Source of the DNA: Roseiarcus sp036488815
GTDB taxonomy: Bacteria > Pseudomonadota > Alphaproteobacteria > Rhizobiales > Beijerinckiaceae
Length of the DNA: 64,000 nt
Reading direction: 5' to 3'
Assembly (NCBI GenBank): GCA_036488815.1
Contig: DASXGX010000056.1
Coordinates: 1 to 64,000, forward strand
Below, in pieces: positions 50,531-59,031 of the stretch; positions within the stretch are counted from its first letter, which is position 1; every line of letters starts with the position of its first letter. Under the pieces are notes generated by a model, which was not told the origin of the DNA, did no database searches, and saw nothing but the letters and a program-made list of their open reading frames with translations. A program made the translations under genes and the position numbers.

Positions 50531-52030
50531 TCACCGCATCTCCGGCATCGCCTCCTCGCGCGCCAGATTGCCGAACCGCGTCAGCTCCGCCTCGAATTGC
50601 AATTCGACGGTGCCGGTCGGGCCGTGGCGCTGCTTGCCGATGATCACCTCGGCGCGGCCGTGCGCGGCCTCCATCTGGTTCATCCAGGTGAGGTGTTCTT
50701 CGGTGCCGGGGCGCGGCTCCTTGCCCTTGAGGTAATATTCCTCGCGATAGACGAACAGCACGACGTCCGCGTCCTGTTCGATCGAGCCTGATTCGCGCAA
50801 GTCCGAGAGCTGCGGGCGCTTGTCGTCGCGCTGTTCGACCTGGCGCGAGAGCTGCGACAACGCCACGATCGGCACGGCCAGCTCTTTCGCCAGCGCTTTC
50901 AGTCCGGTGGTGATCTCGGTGAGCTCCTGCACGCGGCTGTCGCCGCGCGATTTGGAGCCCGAGAGCAATTGCAGATAGTCGATCACCAGGACGTCGAGGC
51001 CGCGCTGGCGCTTGAGTCGGCGCGCTCGCGCGGTCAGCTGGGCGATCGAGATGCCGCCGGTCTGGTCGATGTAGAACGGGATCGACTGCATCTCGCGCAC
51101 CGCCTCGGCGACGTGATGAAAATCGCTTTCGGTGATGTCGCCGCGACGGATCTTGTGCGACGAGACGCCCGATTGCTCGGCGATAATGCGGGTCGCCAAT
51201 TGTTCCGCCGACATTTCCAGCGAGAAGAAGCCGACGATGCCGCCCTCGACCGTCTCCAGCGACCCGTCGGGGCGCTGCTCGCCCCGATACGCCTTGGCGA
51301 TGTTGAAGGCGATGTTGGTGGCGAGCGACGTCTTGCCCATGGCGGGGCGGCCGGCGAGGATGATCAGGTCGGAGGCCTGCAGGCCGCCCATCTTCTGATC
51401 GAGATCGATCAGGCCGGTGGAGACGCCGCTCAGATGGCCGTCGCGCTCATAGGCCTTGGCGGCCATGTCCACCGCGGTCTTCAGCGCGTCGGAGAAGCGC
51501 TGAAAGCCGCCGTCGTAGCGCCCGCCCTCGGCGATAGCGTAGAGGCGCCGCTCAGCCTCCTCGATCTGATCGCGCGGGCTCGAATCGACCGGCGCGTCAT
51601 AGGCGACGTTGACGACCTCCTCGCCGATCTGGATCAGATCGCGGCGCACCGCGAGGTCGTGGATCATGCGGCCGTAGTCGTTGGCGTTGATGATCGTCGT
51701 CGCCTCGGCCGCGAGCCGGGCGAGATATTGCGGCACGGTGACGCCGCCGAGGTCGTGCTCGCCCAGAAAGGTCTTCAGCGTGATCGGCGAGGCAAGCTTG
51801 CCAGCGCGAATCAGCGAGCCGGCGATCTCGTAGATCCGCCGATGGATTTCCTCGGCGAAGTGCTCGGGCTTGAGGAAGTCCGAGACGCGGTCGTAAGCGT
51901 CGTTATTGACGAGGATGGCGCCCAGCAGCGCCTGCTCCGCCTCGATATTGAGCGGCGGCGTGCGATAGACGGGCTCGGACGGGTTGGCGACGACGGCGCG
52001 CCGCCCCGCGAATGAATCAACGTTCGCCAT
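50531..52030 (-). CDS. dnaB: Replicative DNA helicase DnaB
   Basis: 499 aa. N-terminal domain (~15-120; PLNIEAEQALLGAILVNN) binds primase; the RecA-like C-terminal domain has Walker A AGRPAMGKTSLATNIA, Walker B-like LDVLVIDYLQLL and QRDDKRPQLSDLRESGSIE. No intein. The usual alphaproteobacterial neighbours rpsF-rpsR-rplI are not upstream here; instead a hairpin-rich gap and vapBC lie there. Confidence 0.97.
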   Translation of the reverse strand: MANVDSFAGRRAVVANPSEPVYRTPPLNIEAEQALLGAILVNNDAYDRVSDFLKPEHFAEEIHRRIYEIAGSLIRAGKLASPITLKTFLGEHDLGGVTVPQYLARLAAEATTIINANDYGRMIHDLAVRRDLIQIGEEVVNVAYDAPVDSSPRDQIEEAERRLYAIAEGGRYDGGFQRFSDALKTAVDMAAKAYERDGHLSGVSTGLIDLDQKMGGLQASDLIILAGRPAMGKTSLATNIAFNIAKAYRGEQRPDGSLETVEGGIVGFFSLEMSAEQLATRIIAEQSGVSSHKIRRGDITESDFHHVAEAVREMQSIPFYIDQTGGISIAQLTARARRLKRQRGLDVLVIDYLQLLSGSKSRGDSRVQELTEITTGLKALAKELAVPIVALSQLSRQVEQRDDKRPQLSDLRESGSIEQDADVVLFVYREEYYLKGKEPRPGTEEHLTWMNQMEAAHGRAEVIIGKQRHGPTGTVELQFEAELTRFGNLAREEAMPEMR

Positions 52031-52120
52031 GGCGTTTGGAGCAATTCGGGTTGTGAGGTTGAAAGCGAACGCGGCTACGCGATTCGGCTGAACGAGAGAT
52101 TACGCTCATCCCGCAGCCGG

Positions 52121-52210
52121 AAAAGATTTGTGTCATGGTTCGCGGCGGCAGGCGAGGGCGCCACCGCGAGTGGCGCCGTTTGTCCCCGCAATCCCTAATG
52201 TAAATCTTTT
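52121..52210. repeat. Inverted repeat enclosing a GC hairpin upstream of dnaB
   Basis: Outer arms AAAAGATTT (52121-52129) and AAATCTTTT (52202-52210) are perfect; inside them GGCGCCAC CGCGA GTGGCGCC (52157-52177) is a perfect 8-bp hairpin. The structure sits ~90-180 bp upstream of the dnaB start. It may be a control region or a mobile-element scar; no protein is encoded. Confidence 0.5.
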
Positions 52211-52230
52211 TCGCCTGTTGTAGCCGCCGA

Positions 52231-52249
52231 CCGGCTTGACTGTAGCCGG
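52231..52249 (-). terminator. Hairpin after vapC, weak terminator candidate
   Basis: CCGGCT TGACTGT AGCCGG, 6-bp perfect arms, 4 nt beyond the vapC stop. No U-tract on the minus strand. Confidence 0.35.
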
Positions 52250-52253
52250 ACCG

Positions 52254-52643
52254 TCACACGACCGGCAGGGCGAGATGCGTCGACATGGCGTCGAAGTCGC
52301 GATCGTCGTGCAGAAGGAGATGGCCTCGCTCGAGACAAAACGTCGCGATCACGAGGTCGATCGTTTTGCGGACGGTGACGCCGCGCTGGCGCAACAATCG
52401 ATAGTGCGCGGCCGCGCGCGCCGCGAGCGCCTCGTTCAGCATGCTTTCGATTGTGAACTCGCGCAACGCTCGTTCGATGCGCGCCGCATGCGCCTCGTTT
52501 CTCGCTCCTTGCAAAACTTCAAGCAGAACAATGTCGCCGACGAGGATCGCGCCAGGGTCTTCGATCGCGTGCAGCTTAGCGACAGCGCGACTTCGTTCGC
52601 CGCGTAGGTTGGCGATCCAGACCGAACTGTCGACGACGATCAA
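52254..52643 (-). CDS. vapC: VapC-like PIN-domain toxin
   Basis: 129 aa. PIN-fold acidic residues are in place: Asp5 (IVVDSSVWIA), Glu42 (LLEVLQG), Asp96 (KTIDLVIATFC) and Asp114/116 (HDDRDFD), giving a Mg-dependent RNase site. Known VapCs cut tRNA or rRNA. The start codon is TTG, overlapping the vapB stop (TTGA), so toxin synthesis depends on antitoxin translation and should be weak. Confidence 0.92.
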   Translation of the reverse strand: MIVVDSSVWIANLRGERSRAVAKLHAIEDPGAILVGDIVLLEVLQGARNEAHAARIERALREFTIESMLNEALAARAAAHYRLLRQRGVTVRKTIDLVIATFCLERGHLLLHDDRDFDAMSTHLALPVV

Positions 52644-52852
52644 CGGCGCGCGGCTTTCGGGACATCAAGGCGCATCGCATCGAGGTCGCCCTGCCAGCCG
52701 AGACCCGCCATCTCGCCGATCGCGCTCCGCTGCGCCTCCTGGCGCACCAACCGGCGCAAAGCTTCCTCGACGGTGGCCTTCTTGGTCTTGAGACCCGAGG
52801 CCGCCATCGCGCTCGCCAAGAGTTCGTCGTCGATCTCGATATTGGTGCGCAC
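52640..52852 (-). CDS. vapB: VapB-like antitoxin (type II, DUF2191)
   Basis: 70 aa. RTNIEIDDELLASAMAASGL is a ribbon-helix-helix DNA-binding start, followed by KKATVEEALRRLVRQEAQR; the C-terminal half (GLGWQGDLDAMRLDVPK) is the toxin-binding tail with its Trp. Typical length for the family. It lies just downstream of a clear promoter with overlapping inverted repeat and is coupled to vapC. Confidence 0.92.
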   Translation of the reverse strand: MRTNIEIDDELLASAMAASGLKTKKATVEEALRRLVRQEAQRSAIGEMAGLGWQGDLDAMRLDVPKAARR

Positions 52853-52862
52853 GTTTCAGTCC

Positions 52863-52911
52863 GATGTGTATGGGGCGAGCTCATTATACACATCTTCGCT
52901 CATGCGAGCAA
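52863..52911 (-). promoter_or_regulatory. vapBC promoter with overlapping operator
   Basis: On the minus strand TTGCTC (52911-52906) and TATAAT (52888-52883) are exactly 17 bp apart, the best sigma-70-like promoter in the window. Perfect 9-bp arms ATACACATC (52886-52894) and GATGTGTAT (52863-52871), 14 bp apart, overlap the -10 and the start point, ideal for VapB autorepression. Confidence 0.75.
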
Positions 52912-53055
52912 TTCCCAAGTCGTTGCTGGTTTTTCAGCCCGTTCTCGACATCAAATCGCGCATGCGAGCGGTTCTACCGCGTGGCGAAGTCCGCGAGCCG
53001 GCTTGGGCGACCGAACTAATGCGGAGCTATTGGTGACCGCGCGCCGAGCGGTGGT

Positions 53056-54021
53056 TCAGCCGGCGCAAATGCGGGACTTGGCCGCCGCATATTCCTCGGC
53101 GAGGCGCGCGACGACCTCCGCAGCGGGCCTCACCGCCTTGACGGCGCCGATGCCCTGGCCGGAGCCCCAGATGTCGCGCCAGGCCTTGGCCTTGGCGCCG
53201 GAGCCCGAGCCGAAGTCCATCGTCTTGACGTCGCCGGCAGGAAGGTTCTCCGGATCGAGGCCTGCCGCGATGATCGAGGGCCTGAGATAATTGCCGAAGA
53301 CGCCGGTGAAGAGGCTCGAGCCGACGATGTCTTCGGCGCGGCCGTCGACGATCGCCTGCTTGTAGTCGTCGATCGCGCGCGCTTCCTTGGTGGCGATGAA
53401 GGTCGAGCCGATATAGGCGAGATCCGCCCCCATCGCCTCGGCGGCGAGGATCGATCCGCCGTTGGCGATGGCGCCGGAAAGCGCCAGCGGCCCGTCGAAC
53501 CATTCCCGGATTTCCTGCACCAGCGCGAAGGGCGAGAACGGGCCGGCGTGTCCGCCCGCGCCGGCGGCGACGGCGATCAGGCCGTCCGCGCCTTTCTCGA
53601 CAGCCTTGCGCGCGAAGCGCACGTTGATGATGTCGTGCAAGGTGAGGCCGCCGTAGGAATGGACGGCCTGGTTCACGTCCTCGCGCGCGCCGAGCGAGGT
53701 GATGACGATCGGAGCCTTCCACTTGACCGTCAGCTCCATGTCCTGCTCGAGGCGCGCGTTGGACTTGTGGACGATCTGATTGACGGCGAAAGGCGCCGCG
53801 GGGCTGTCGGGATGGGCGCGGTCGTGGGCGGCCAGCGCCTCGGTGATCTCATGCAGCCATTCGTCGAGCTGGCTGGCGGGGCGCGCGTTGAGGGCCGGAA
53901 ACGCGCCGACGATGCCGGCCTTGCACTGCGCGATCACCAAGTCGGGATGCGAGATGATGAACAGAGGCGCGCCGATCACCGGCAGGCGCAGCTTGGCTCG
54001 CAGGGCGTTCGGCGCGGTCAT
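53056..54021 (-). CDS. Nitronate monooxygenase family flavoprotein
   Basis: 321 aa, FMN-dependent TIM barrel of the NMO/2-nitropropane dioxygenase family. LRLPVIGAPLFIISHPDLVI, ALNARPASQLDEWLHEI, FAVNQIVHKSN, VAAGAGGHAGPFSPFALV (phosphate loop) and the IGSTFIATKEARA motif are typical. It oxidises alkyl nitronates such as propionate-3-nitronate, or serves a related detoxification. It stands alone, 66 bp from rlmJ on the same strand. Confidence 0.92.
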   Translation of the reverse strand: MTAPNALRAKLRLPVIGAPLFIISHPDLVIAQCKAGIVGAFPALNARPASQLDEWLHEITEALAAHDRAHPDSPAAPFAVNQIVHKSNARLEQDMELTVKWKAPIVITSLGAREDVNQAVHSYGGLTLHDIINVRFARKAVEKGADGLIAVAAGAGGHAGPFSPFALVQEIREWFDGPLALSGAIANGGSILAAEAMGADLAYIGSTFIATKEARAIDDYKQAIVDGRAEDIVGSSLFTGVFGNYLRPSIIAAGLDPENLPAGDVKTMDFGSGSGAKAKAWRDIWGSGQGIGAVKAVRPAAEVVARLAEEYAAAKSRICAG

Positions 54022-54087
54022 CGTTCGCTTCCTCCAGTTTGTTCACATGTAAACGATCGTCGGCAGCGACGCAAGGCTTTCGCGGAG

Positions 54088-54954
54088 TCACTGCGGGTCC
54101 GTCAGCCAGTCGCAGACGAATTCGCTTCCCGGGCCGCGCCGCAGGAGTTGCGCCAGCCAGGGCACAAGAATGCGCGCCTCTTCGATCAGCGTGAAGGGCG
54201 GATTGACGAGGAGGAGGCCGGTGCGGCGCAGCGGGCTCGGCGAATGGGGACCCGGATCGACGGCGCCGACATCGATCTCGAGCCGTAGGATTGCCGGCGC
54301 GCCGAGCGCGGCGACGCCATTCAGGAAGCGGGCGTCCTCAATGGCGCTCTTGATCGGGCGCCAGAGCGCATAGGAGCCGCGCGGCCATTTCACCAAGGCG
54401 CGCTTGAGCGCCGTCTCGACGCGCTCGGTCTCGTCGGTTTCCTCGAAAGGGGGATCGATGAGGACGAGGCCGCGCCGCTCCTTGGGCGGCAGATAGGCGT
54501 TGAGCGCGACATAACCGTCGGTGCCGACGATCGAGAGCCGGTTGTCGCGTCCGAGAGCGGCGACGAGGCGCTCGCGCTCCTCGGGATGGTGTTCGCACAG
54601 CGCGAGGCGGTCCTGCGCGCGCAGAAGCGTCTGAGCGATCGCGGGCGAGCCCGGATAGGAGTGAGGGCGGCCCTCGTCGGCGTCGTACGGGCCGATCGCC
54701 TGAAGATAGGGGGCGACGAGGTCGGCGACGGGCGGGGCGGGGCGCGCTTTCAGCAGCCGGGCGACGCCGTCGCGCCATTCCGGGGAGCGGCGCGCGGCTT
54801 CACTCGCCAGATCGTAGCGGCCGGCGCCGGCGTGCGTGTCGATGAAACGCATCGGCGCGTCTTTGCGCGCGAGATAGACGAGGATGCGCGCGAGGATCGC
54901 GTGCTTGAAGACGTCGGCGAAATTGCCGGCGTGGAAGGCGTGCCGATAGTTCAT
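54088..54954 (-). CDS. rlmJ: 23S rRNA (adenine(2030)-N6)-methyltransferase RlmJ
   Basis: 288 aa. NYRHAFHAGNFADVFKHAIL is the diagnostic N-terminus; FIDTHAGAGRYDL is the SAM motif and VLIDPPFEETDE is the DPPY-type catalytic motif of N6-adenine methyltransferases. It modifies A2030 of 23S rRNA during ribosome assembly. Confidence 0.95.
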   Translation of the reverse strand: MNYRHAFHAGNFADVFKHAILARILVYLARKDAPMRFIDTHAGAGRYDLASEAARRSPEWRDGVARLLKARPAPPVADLVAPYLQAIGPYDADEGRPHSYPGSPAIAQTLLRAQDRLALCEHHPEERERLVAALGRDNRLSIVGTDGYVALNAYLPPKERRGLVLIDPPFEETDETERVETALKRALVKWPRGSYALWRPIKSAIEDARFLNGVAALGAPAILRLEIDVGAVDPGPHSPSPLRRTGLLLVNPPFTLIEEARILVPWLAQLLRRGPGSEFVCDWLTDPQ

Positions 54955-54984
54955 CGCGCCGTGCTCCGATTGCCGCGCATCCGG

Positions 54985-55644
54985 TCAGCGCAGCGGCGCG
55001 ACCGTGATCGAGGAGGCATGGCAGGTGTGGCCCGCGACCTTCGGACAATTCGCGAAGGCGTGCAGATCCTTGGAGACGCAGAGACGTACGTCGACGAATT
55101 CGCCGTTGCGACAGGTGACGGCCATGTTCGCCGGCTGCAGATTTGCGTTGGCGGCGACGAAGGCCTGCTCGATCGCGCTTGGGGCGAGGGTCAAGGCCGC
55201 ATGCGGCGCCTTAAGGATGTCCGGCACGACGACGCCGTCGCGCAGCGTCTTCACCGCGCCGAAATAGTCTTCAGGATCGAGGCCGGAGCAGGAGCCGTGC
55301 TTGAGATATTCGTAGCGCGCCAGACCCTCGTCCGGGTAGACGCCTTCGGTCAGAGCGACGGCGGCGGCGGATATGTGGGCGCCGTATTGGCAATTCTCGG
55401 GATTCGGGCCGCGCGCGCGGTCAGGCCAGAGCCCGTGCACGACGAAGCCGCTCCCGGCGCCGGCCGCGCATTGCGTCGGCGACTTCTCGGCCCCGCCGGT
55501 GTCGCAGAAGCCCGGCGACCACGACAGGGTGAAGACGTAGTAGTCGAATCCGGCTGCATCCTGGGCGCTCGCGGGGGAGGGCGACGCCGTGGCGGCGAGC
55601 GCCGCAGCGGCGAGGGCGAGAGCGAGGGTTCGTCCGAGACGCAT
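54985..55644 (-). CDS. Secreted ribonuclease T2 family protein
   Basis: 219 aa with signal peptide (cleavage near ASA|QD, ~27). The two catalytic segments are intact: CAS I FVVHGLWPDR and CAS II LARYEYLKHGSCSG, with histidines for acid/base catalysis and several Cys (FCDTGG, ENCQYGAH, TCRNGE) for disulfides in the periplasm. Degrades RNA non-specifically, probably for nutrient scavenging. 30 bp downstream of its start lies a small exported-protein gene on the same strand. Confidence 0.94.
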   Translation of the reverse strand: MRLGRTLALALAAAALAATASPSPASAQDAAGFDYYVFTLSWSPGFCDTGGAEKSPTQCAAGAGSGFVVHGLWPDRARGPNPENCQYGAHISAAAVALTEGVYPDEGLARYEYLKHGSCSGLDPEDYFGAVKTLRDGVVVPDILKAPHAALTLAPSAIEQAFVAANANLQPANMAVTCRNGEFVDVRLCVSKDLHAFANCPKVAGHTCHASSITVAPLR

Positions 55645-55668
55645 GGGAGGACCCCCCCGATCCGCGAC

Positions 55669-56157
55669 TCAGTATCGGGCGCGAATCGCGTTTTCGCCGA
55701 GGAAGCGCTCGGCGAACGGACGCAGCGATTGGCAGCCCGGCGCATAGGCGAGATTGCGATCGAGGCCGACCACGCACCATTCGACGCCGTAGCCCCAGCC
55801 GATGATGCCGAGGTTTTCCTCGATGTCGTAGATCACCGTATGTTCGCGACGGTCGTTGAGGGTCGCGCGGGCGAGGCAGTAGCGGCGCGGGATGTAGTCG
55901 AGCCCGTTGGCGCGCATGCCGATCTCGCGGACGCGGTCATAGGCGGCGATTTCGAGCGAGGAGGCCCAGTATTCGGATTCTTTCTGGGCGAAGCGGTCGC
56001 TGATTCGCGACAGGACCCACGGATCTTCGCAGGCCGGCAGTTGGCCGGAATACCCTGCGTACCGTTGCTCCGCCGGCACTACAATATGGCCCCCATCGGC
56101 CTTAGCCGCGGCTCCGAAGGCAAGGAACGCCGCGAGGCAGATCATGATGCGTTTCAT
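55669..56157 (-). CDS. Small exported protein of unknown function
   Basis: 162 aa from ATG 56157. Signal peptide (KRIMICLAAFLAFGAAAKA). The mature part has RYCLARATLNDRREHTVIYD, IEENLGIIGWGYGVEWCVVG and paired cysteines (PACEDPW, YCLAR, EWCVVG, PGCQSL), consistent with a disulfide-bonded periplasmic protein. I do not recognise a named family, though proteins of this kind are common in Rhizobiales. Same strand as the RNase T2 gene, 24 bp apart. Confidence 0.7.
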   Translation of the reverse strand: MKRIMICLAAFLAFGAAAKADGGHIVVPAEQRYAGYSGQLPACEDPWVLSRISDRFAQKESEYWASSLEIAAYDRVREIGMRANGLDYIPRRYCLARATLNDRREHTVIYDIEENLGIIGWGYGVEWCVVGLDRNLAYAPGCQSLRPFAERFLGENAIRARY

Positions 56158-56279
56158 CGCCGAGTCTCGCTGATTTGCTAGCACGCCACCATGCGGTGCG
56201 CGCTTGCGAGGGTCAAGGGATGCGTCGCGGATTTCCCCGTCCGCCGCCGTTCGGGACTCCGTGCGGCGAGGGTGCGGCG

Positions 56280-56765
56280 TCAGTTCAGGCGGTCTTTCAG
56301 CGCAGCGATCTCGCGCGCCGCCAACTCAGCGCCGACGGCGCCCTGGGTCTCGTCGCGGAGCACGACCTCGGCCGCCTTCGCAGCATAATCGGCGGCGACT
56401 GAGCGCACGTCGGCCGCGGCTTGGTTCTCGGCGAGGGCGATTTTGGCTTCGGCCTGCTTGGTGCGGCGGGCGACGAAATCGTTCATGCGCTCGGCCGTGT
56501 CCTTCGCCAATTGCTCGGCTTGGGCGCGCGCCTCGGCAACGATGGCGGCGGCGTTGGCCTCCGCCTCGGCGGCCTTCTTCTCGAAGCTCGCGAGCAAAGC
56601 GGTCGCCTCGGCGCGCAGCTTGGCGGCCTGCGCGAGTTCGTCGGCGATCGCCTGGCCGCGCGCGTCGAGCGCGGCCAGAAGGGTGCGATGCACGCCCAGG
56701 TAGCCGAGCAGGCAGAGAAAGACGATGAAGCCGACGAGGACGAAAAATTCGGCGCCGAATTCCAT
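56280..56765 (-). CDS. atpF: ATP synthase F0 subunit b
   Basis: 161 aa: one N-terminal membrane helix (~5-24, EFFVLVGFIVFLCLLGYLGV) and a long Ala/Glu/Lys-rich coiled coil forming the peripheral stalk. Last gene of the F0 operon; the heterodimeric stalk of b with b' is typical of alphaproteobacteria and phototrophs. Confidence 0.95.
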   Translation of the reverse strand: MEFGAEFFVLVGFIVFLCLLGYLGVHRTLLAALDARGQAIADELAQAAKLRAEATALLASFEKKAAEAEANAAAIVAEARAQAEQLAKDTAERMNDFVARRTKQAEAKIALAENQAAADVRSVAADYAAKAAEVVLRDETQGAVGAELAAREIAALKDRLN

Positions 56766-56777
56766 GAGGCTCCCCTT

Positions 56778-57332
56778 TTAGTTCGCTTTCACGGACTGGA
56801 CGGCGGCGGCGACCGCTTCCGGCTTCGCGGGACGGCCGATCAGGCGCTCGATGATCGCGCCGGCGGCGTCGTTGGCGATCGTGGCGACGTTCGACATGGC
56901 CTGCTCGCGCCGCTCGGCGATCTGCTTCTCGGCCGCGGCGAATTGGGCCGCGAGGTCTGCTTCGAGCGCCTTGCGCTTGGCGTCCGATTCGGCGGCGAGC
57001 TGGTCGCGTGCAGCTTGAGCCAGGCTCTGCGCCTTGGCGCGCGCTTGCGCGAGCGACTTCTCATGCGCGACGGCGGCCGCGTCGGCCTGCTGCTGCATCG
57101 CGGTGGCCTCGTCGAGGTCCTTGGCGATGCGCGCCTTGCGCGCCTGGATCACCGCCCCGACCTTCGGCAGCGCTTTTTTCGACATGTAATAGTAGAGCGC
57201 GCCGAACGTGATGGCGAGCCACAGCAACTGCGAGGGGAACGTCTCGCGCGCGAAGGGCGGGAAGTTGGCATGGCCAGCCTCGTGGCCGACTTCCGTCTGG
57301 GTCGCTTGGGCCGGGGTGTCGGATTGAGCCAT
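56778..57332 (-). CDS. atpG: ATP synthase F0 subunit b'
   Basis: 184 aa. An N-terminal soluble lead (~30 residues) precedes the membrane helix (QLLWLAITFGALYYYMSKKA) and a coiled-coil tail (KVGAVIQARKARIAKDLDEA...). The pattern LPKVGAVIQARK marks b' rather than b. 12 bp upstream of atpF. An inverted repeat lies in the gap to atpE. Confidence 0.94.
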   Translation of the reverse strand: MAQSDTPAQATQTEVGHEAGHANFPPFARETFPSQLLWLAITFGALYYYMSKKALPKVGAVIQARKARIAKDLDEATAMQQQADAAAVAHEKSLAQARAKAQSLAQAARDQLAAESDAKRKALEADLAAQFAAAEKQIAERREQAMSNVATIANDAAGAIIERLIGRPAKPEAVAAAVQSVKAN

Positions 57333-57366
57333 CGCTTTTCAAAAGCCTTGTTGCGGGAAAGCGCCC

Positions 57367-57378
57367 GGAGGCGCCTCC
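57367..57378 (-). repeat. Palindrome in the atpE-atpG gap
   Basis: GGAGGCGCCTCC is a perfect 12-bp palindrome, extended by imperfect pairing of GCGGGAGGC with GCGC/CCC flanks, between the c-subunit gene and the b' gene. A stem here could stabilise the upstream atpE message or reduce read-through, helping the high c:b stoichiometry. Confidence 0.5.
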
Positions 57379-57406
57379 CGCGATGCGTTTGGGAAACGAA
57401 CCCGTC

Positions 57407-57646
57407 TTAGACGGCGAACAGGAGCAGGAAGGCGATGAGGAGCGCGAAAATGCCGAGCGCTTCCGTCACCGCGAAACCGAAGATCAGACGGCCGAACTGC
57501 CCGTCCACCGCGCTCGGGTTGCGCAGAGCGCCGTTCAGGAACTGGCCGAACAGCGTGCCGACGCCGATGCCGGCGGCGCCGGTTCCGATCGCGGCGAGAC
57601 CCGCGCCGATATACTTCGCGGCGACGGCAAGGTTGGCGGCGTCCAT
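57407..57646 (-). CDS. atpE: ATP synthase F0 subunit c
   Basis: 79 aa hairpin of two membrane helices. AAIGTGAAGIGVGTLFGQFL is the glycine-rich helix, RNPSA the polar loop, and the proton-carrying Glu is in FGFAVTEALGIFALL (~62). No sodium-ligand pattern is seen, so the ring should be proton-driven. Confidence 0.97.
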   Translation of the reverse strand: MDAANLAVAAKYIGAGLAAIGTGAAGIGVGTLFGQFLNGALRNPSAVDGQFGRLIFGFAVTEALGIFALLIAFLLLFAV

Positions 57647-57696
57647 TCTAAACTCCTAGTTTTTGGATTGCTGCGTTTTGCGACGAAAGCGACCGG

Positions 57697-58464
57697 TCAG
57701 TGACCGCCCGGGTGAAGTGCGTCATTGAGATACATGCAGGTCAGCATGGCGAAGACGTAGGCCTGCAGGAACGCGACGAGCAATTCGAGCGCGTCGAGCC
57801 CGATCGTCATGGCGAAGGGCAGCACCGCCAGCGCCTTGGTGGCGGCGCCGGCGCCGAGCAGCATGACGACGAAGCTGCCGAACACGTTGATCGTGATGTG
57901 GCCGGCGAGCATGTTGGCGAAAAGACGGACCGAATGGCTCAAGGGCCGCGTGAGGAACGAAATGATTTCGATCGCCACGACCAGGGGCAGGATGTAGATC
58001 GGCACGCCCGACGGCACGAAAAGCTTGAAGAAATGCAGGCCGTTCTCCCACACGCCGACGATGACGACGGTGAGGAACACGAGCAGCGCCAACGACAGCG
58101 TGATGATGATATGGCTGGTGACGCTGAAGGAGTAGGGGAACAGCCCGACGAGATTACAGATGAGGATGAACATGAACAGGCTGAACACGAGCGGAAAAAA
58201 CCGCATGCCCGCTTCGCCGGCCGCCGATCTCACCATACCAGCGACAAATTCGTAGACCATTTCGGCGAGCGCCTGAAGGCGGCCGGGAACGCCCGCGCCG
58301 CCGCTCGCCCCGATCGCCATCAGCGCGCAGGCGATGGCGACCGCGATGATCATGTAGAGGGACGAATTGGTGAGCGAAAAATCCTGGTGAGCGATTTCGA
58401 TCGGAACGATCTTGGATATGGAGAATTGCTCGATCGGATTGATCGCCGGTCCCGCTTCCGCCAC
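57697..58464 (-). CDS. atpB: ATP synthase F0 subunit a
   Basis: 255 aa, about six membrane segments. The essential arginine is in LSHSVRLFANMLAGHI (~178), followed by the EL..AFLQAYVFAMLTCMYL helix with proton-path residues. N-terminal PIEQFSISKIVPI is typical of alphaproteobacterial AtpB. Follows atpI by 2 bp. Confidence 0.97.
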   Translation of the reverse strand: MAEAGPAINPIEQFSISKIVPIEIAHQDFSLTNSSLYMIIAVAIACALMAIGASGGAGVPGRLQALAEMVYEFVAGMVRSAAGEAGMRFFPLVFSLFMFILICNLVGLFPYSFSVTSHIIITLSLALLVFLTVVIVGVWENGLHFFKLFVPSGVPIYILPLVVAIEIISFLTRPLSHSVRLFANMLAGHITINVFGSFVVMLLGAGAATKALAVLPFAMTIGLDALELLVAFLQAYVFAMLTCMYLNDALHPGGH

Positions 58465-58466
58465 GT

Positions 58467-58898
58467 CTAGTCCTCGTCGTCTTCCGCCCTGTTTGGGCCC
58501 CCCGCCTCGGCCGCGGGGGCCGAGCGCCGCACGTCTTTATCTGGCGCATGAGCGTCAGACAAGCGCGAATTGCGATCTTTTGGCGGACTTTTCGGGGATG
58601 TCACCCGGATAACGTTCCAAATGCCCGCCGCCGCCCCGAGAAGAAAAAAGACGATCAGCAGCGCAGGTTTGGTTTTCAGCCAGACGTCGAGTTGCCAGCC
58701 GATCGCCCCTCCGACGATGATCGAAGCGGCGAATTCACCTGCCGCCCGAAAGCCCATCGACATCGCCGCTCCGGTCTCGGGGCTGTCCTGCCGCGTTGCG
58801 TTTTCGGTGGCGCGCCTTTCGGCGTTGCGGCGCGCGAGCGTTCCCCTGAGCGCCTCGAGCTTGCCGCGCAGGGCCTCGTCGTCGTCTCGTTCCGACAT
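58467..58898 (-). CDS. atpI: ATP synthase accessory protein AtpI
   Basis: 143 aa from ATG 58898 with GAGGAGG upstream. A charged N-terminal helix (ERDDDEALRGKLEALRGTL) and two membrane helices (AAGEFAASIIVGGAIGWQLD, ALLIVFFLLGAAAGIWNVIR) match AtpI of alphaproteobacteria, which assists c-ring assembly or Mg2+ supply. First gene of the F0 operon, divergent from the DUF1345 gene. Confidence 0.93.
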   Translation of the reverse strand: MSERDDDEALRGKLEALRGTLARRNAERRATENATRQDSPETGAAMSMGFRAAGEFAASIIVGGAIGWQLDVWLKTKPALLIVFFLLGAAAGIWNVIRVTSPKSPPKDRNSRLSDAHAPDKDVRRSAPAAEAGGPNRAEDDED

Positions 58899-59031
58899 GA
58901 CCGCCTCCTCAAGCCGGTTTGTCCTGCTGGCGTGGCAAGAAGCGGGGGGCCTGTCAATCGCCCGGACGGCCCGGCCCTTGACCCTGCGGGGCGCCTCGGG
59001 CAAGGCAGGCCGACGCAACCAGCCCTCGCCC

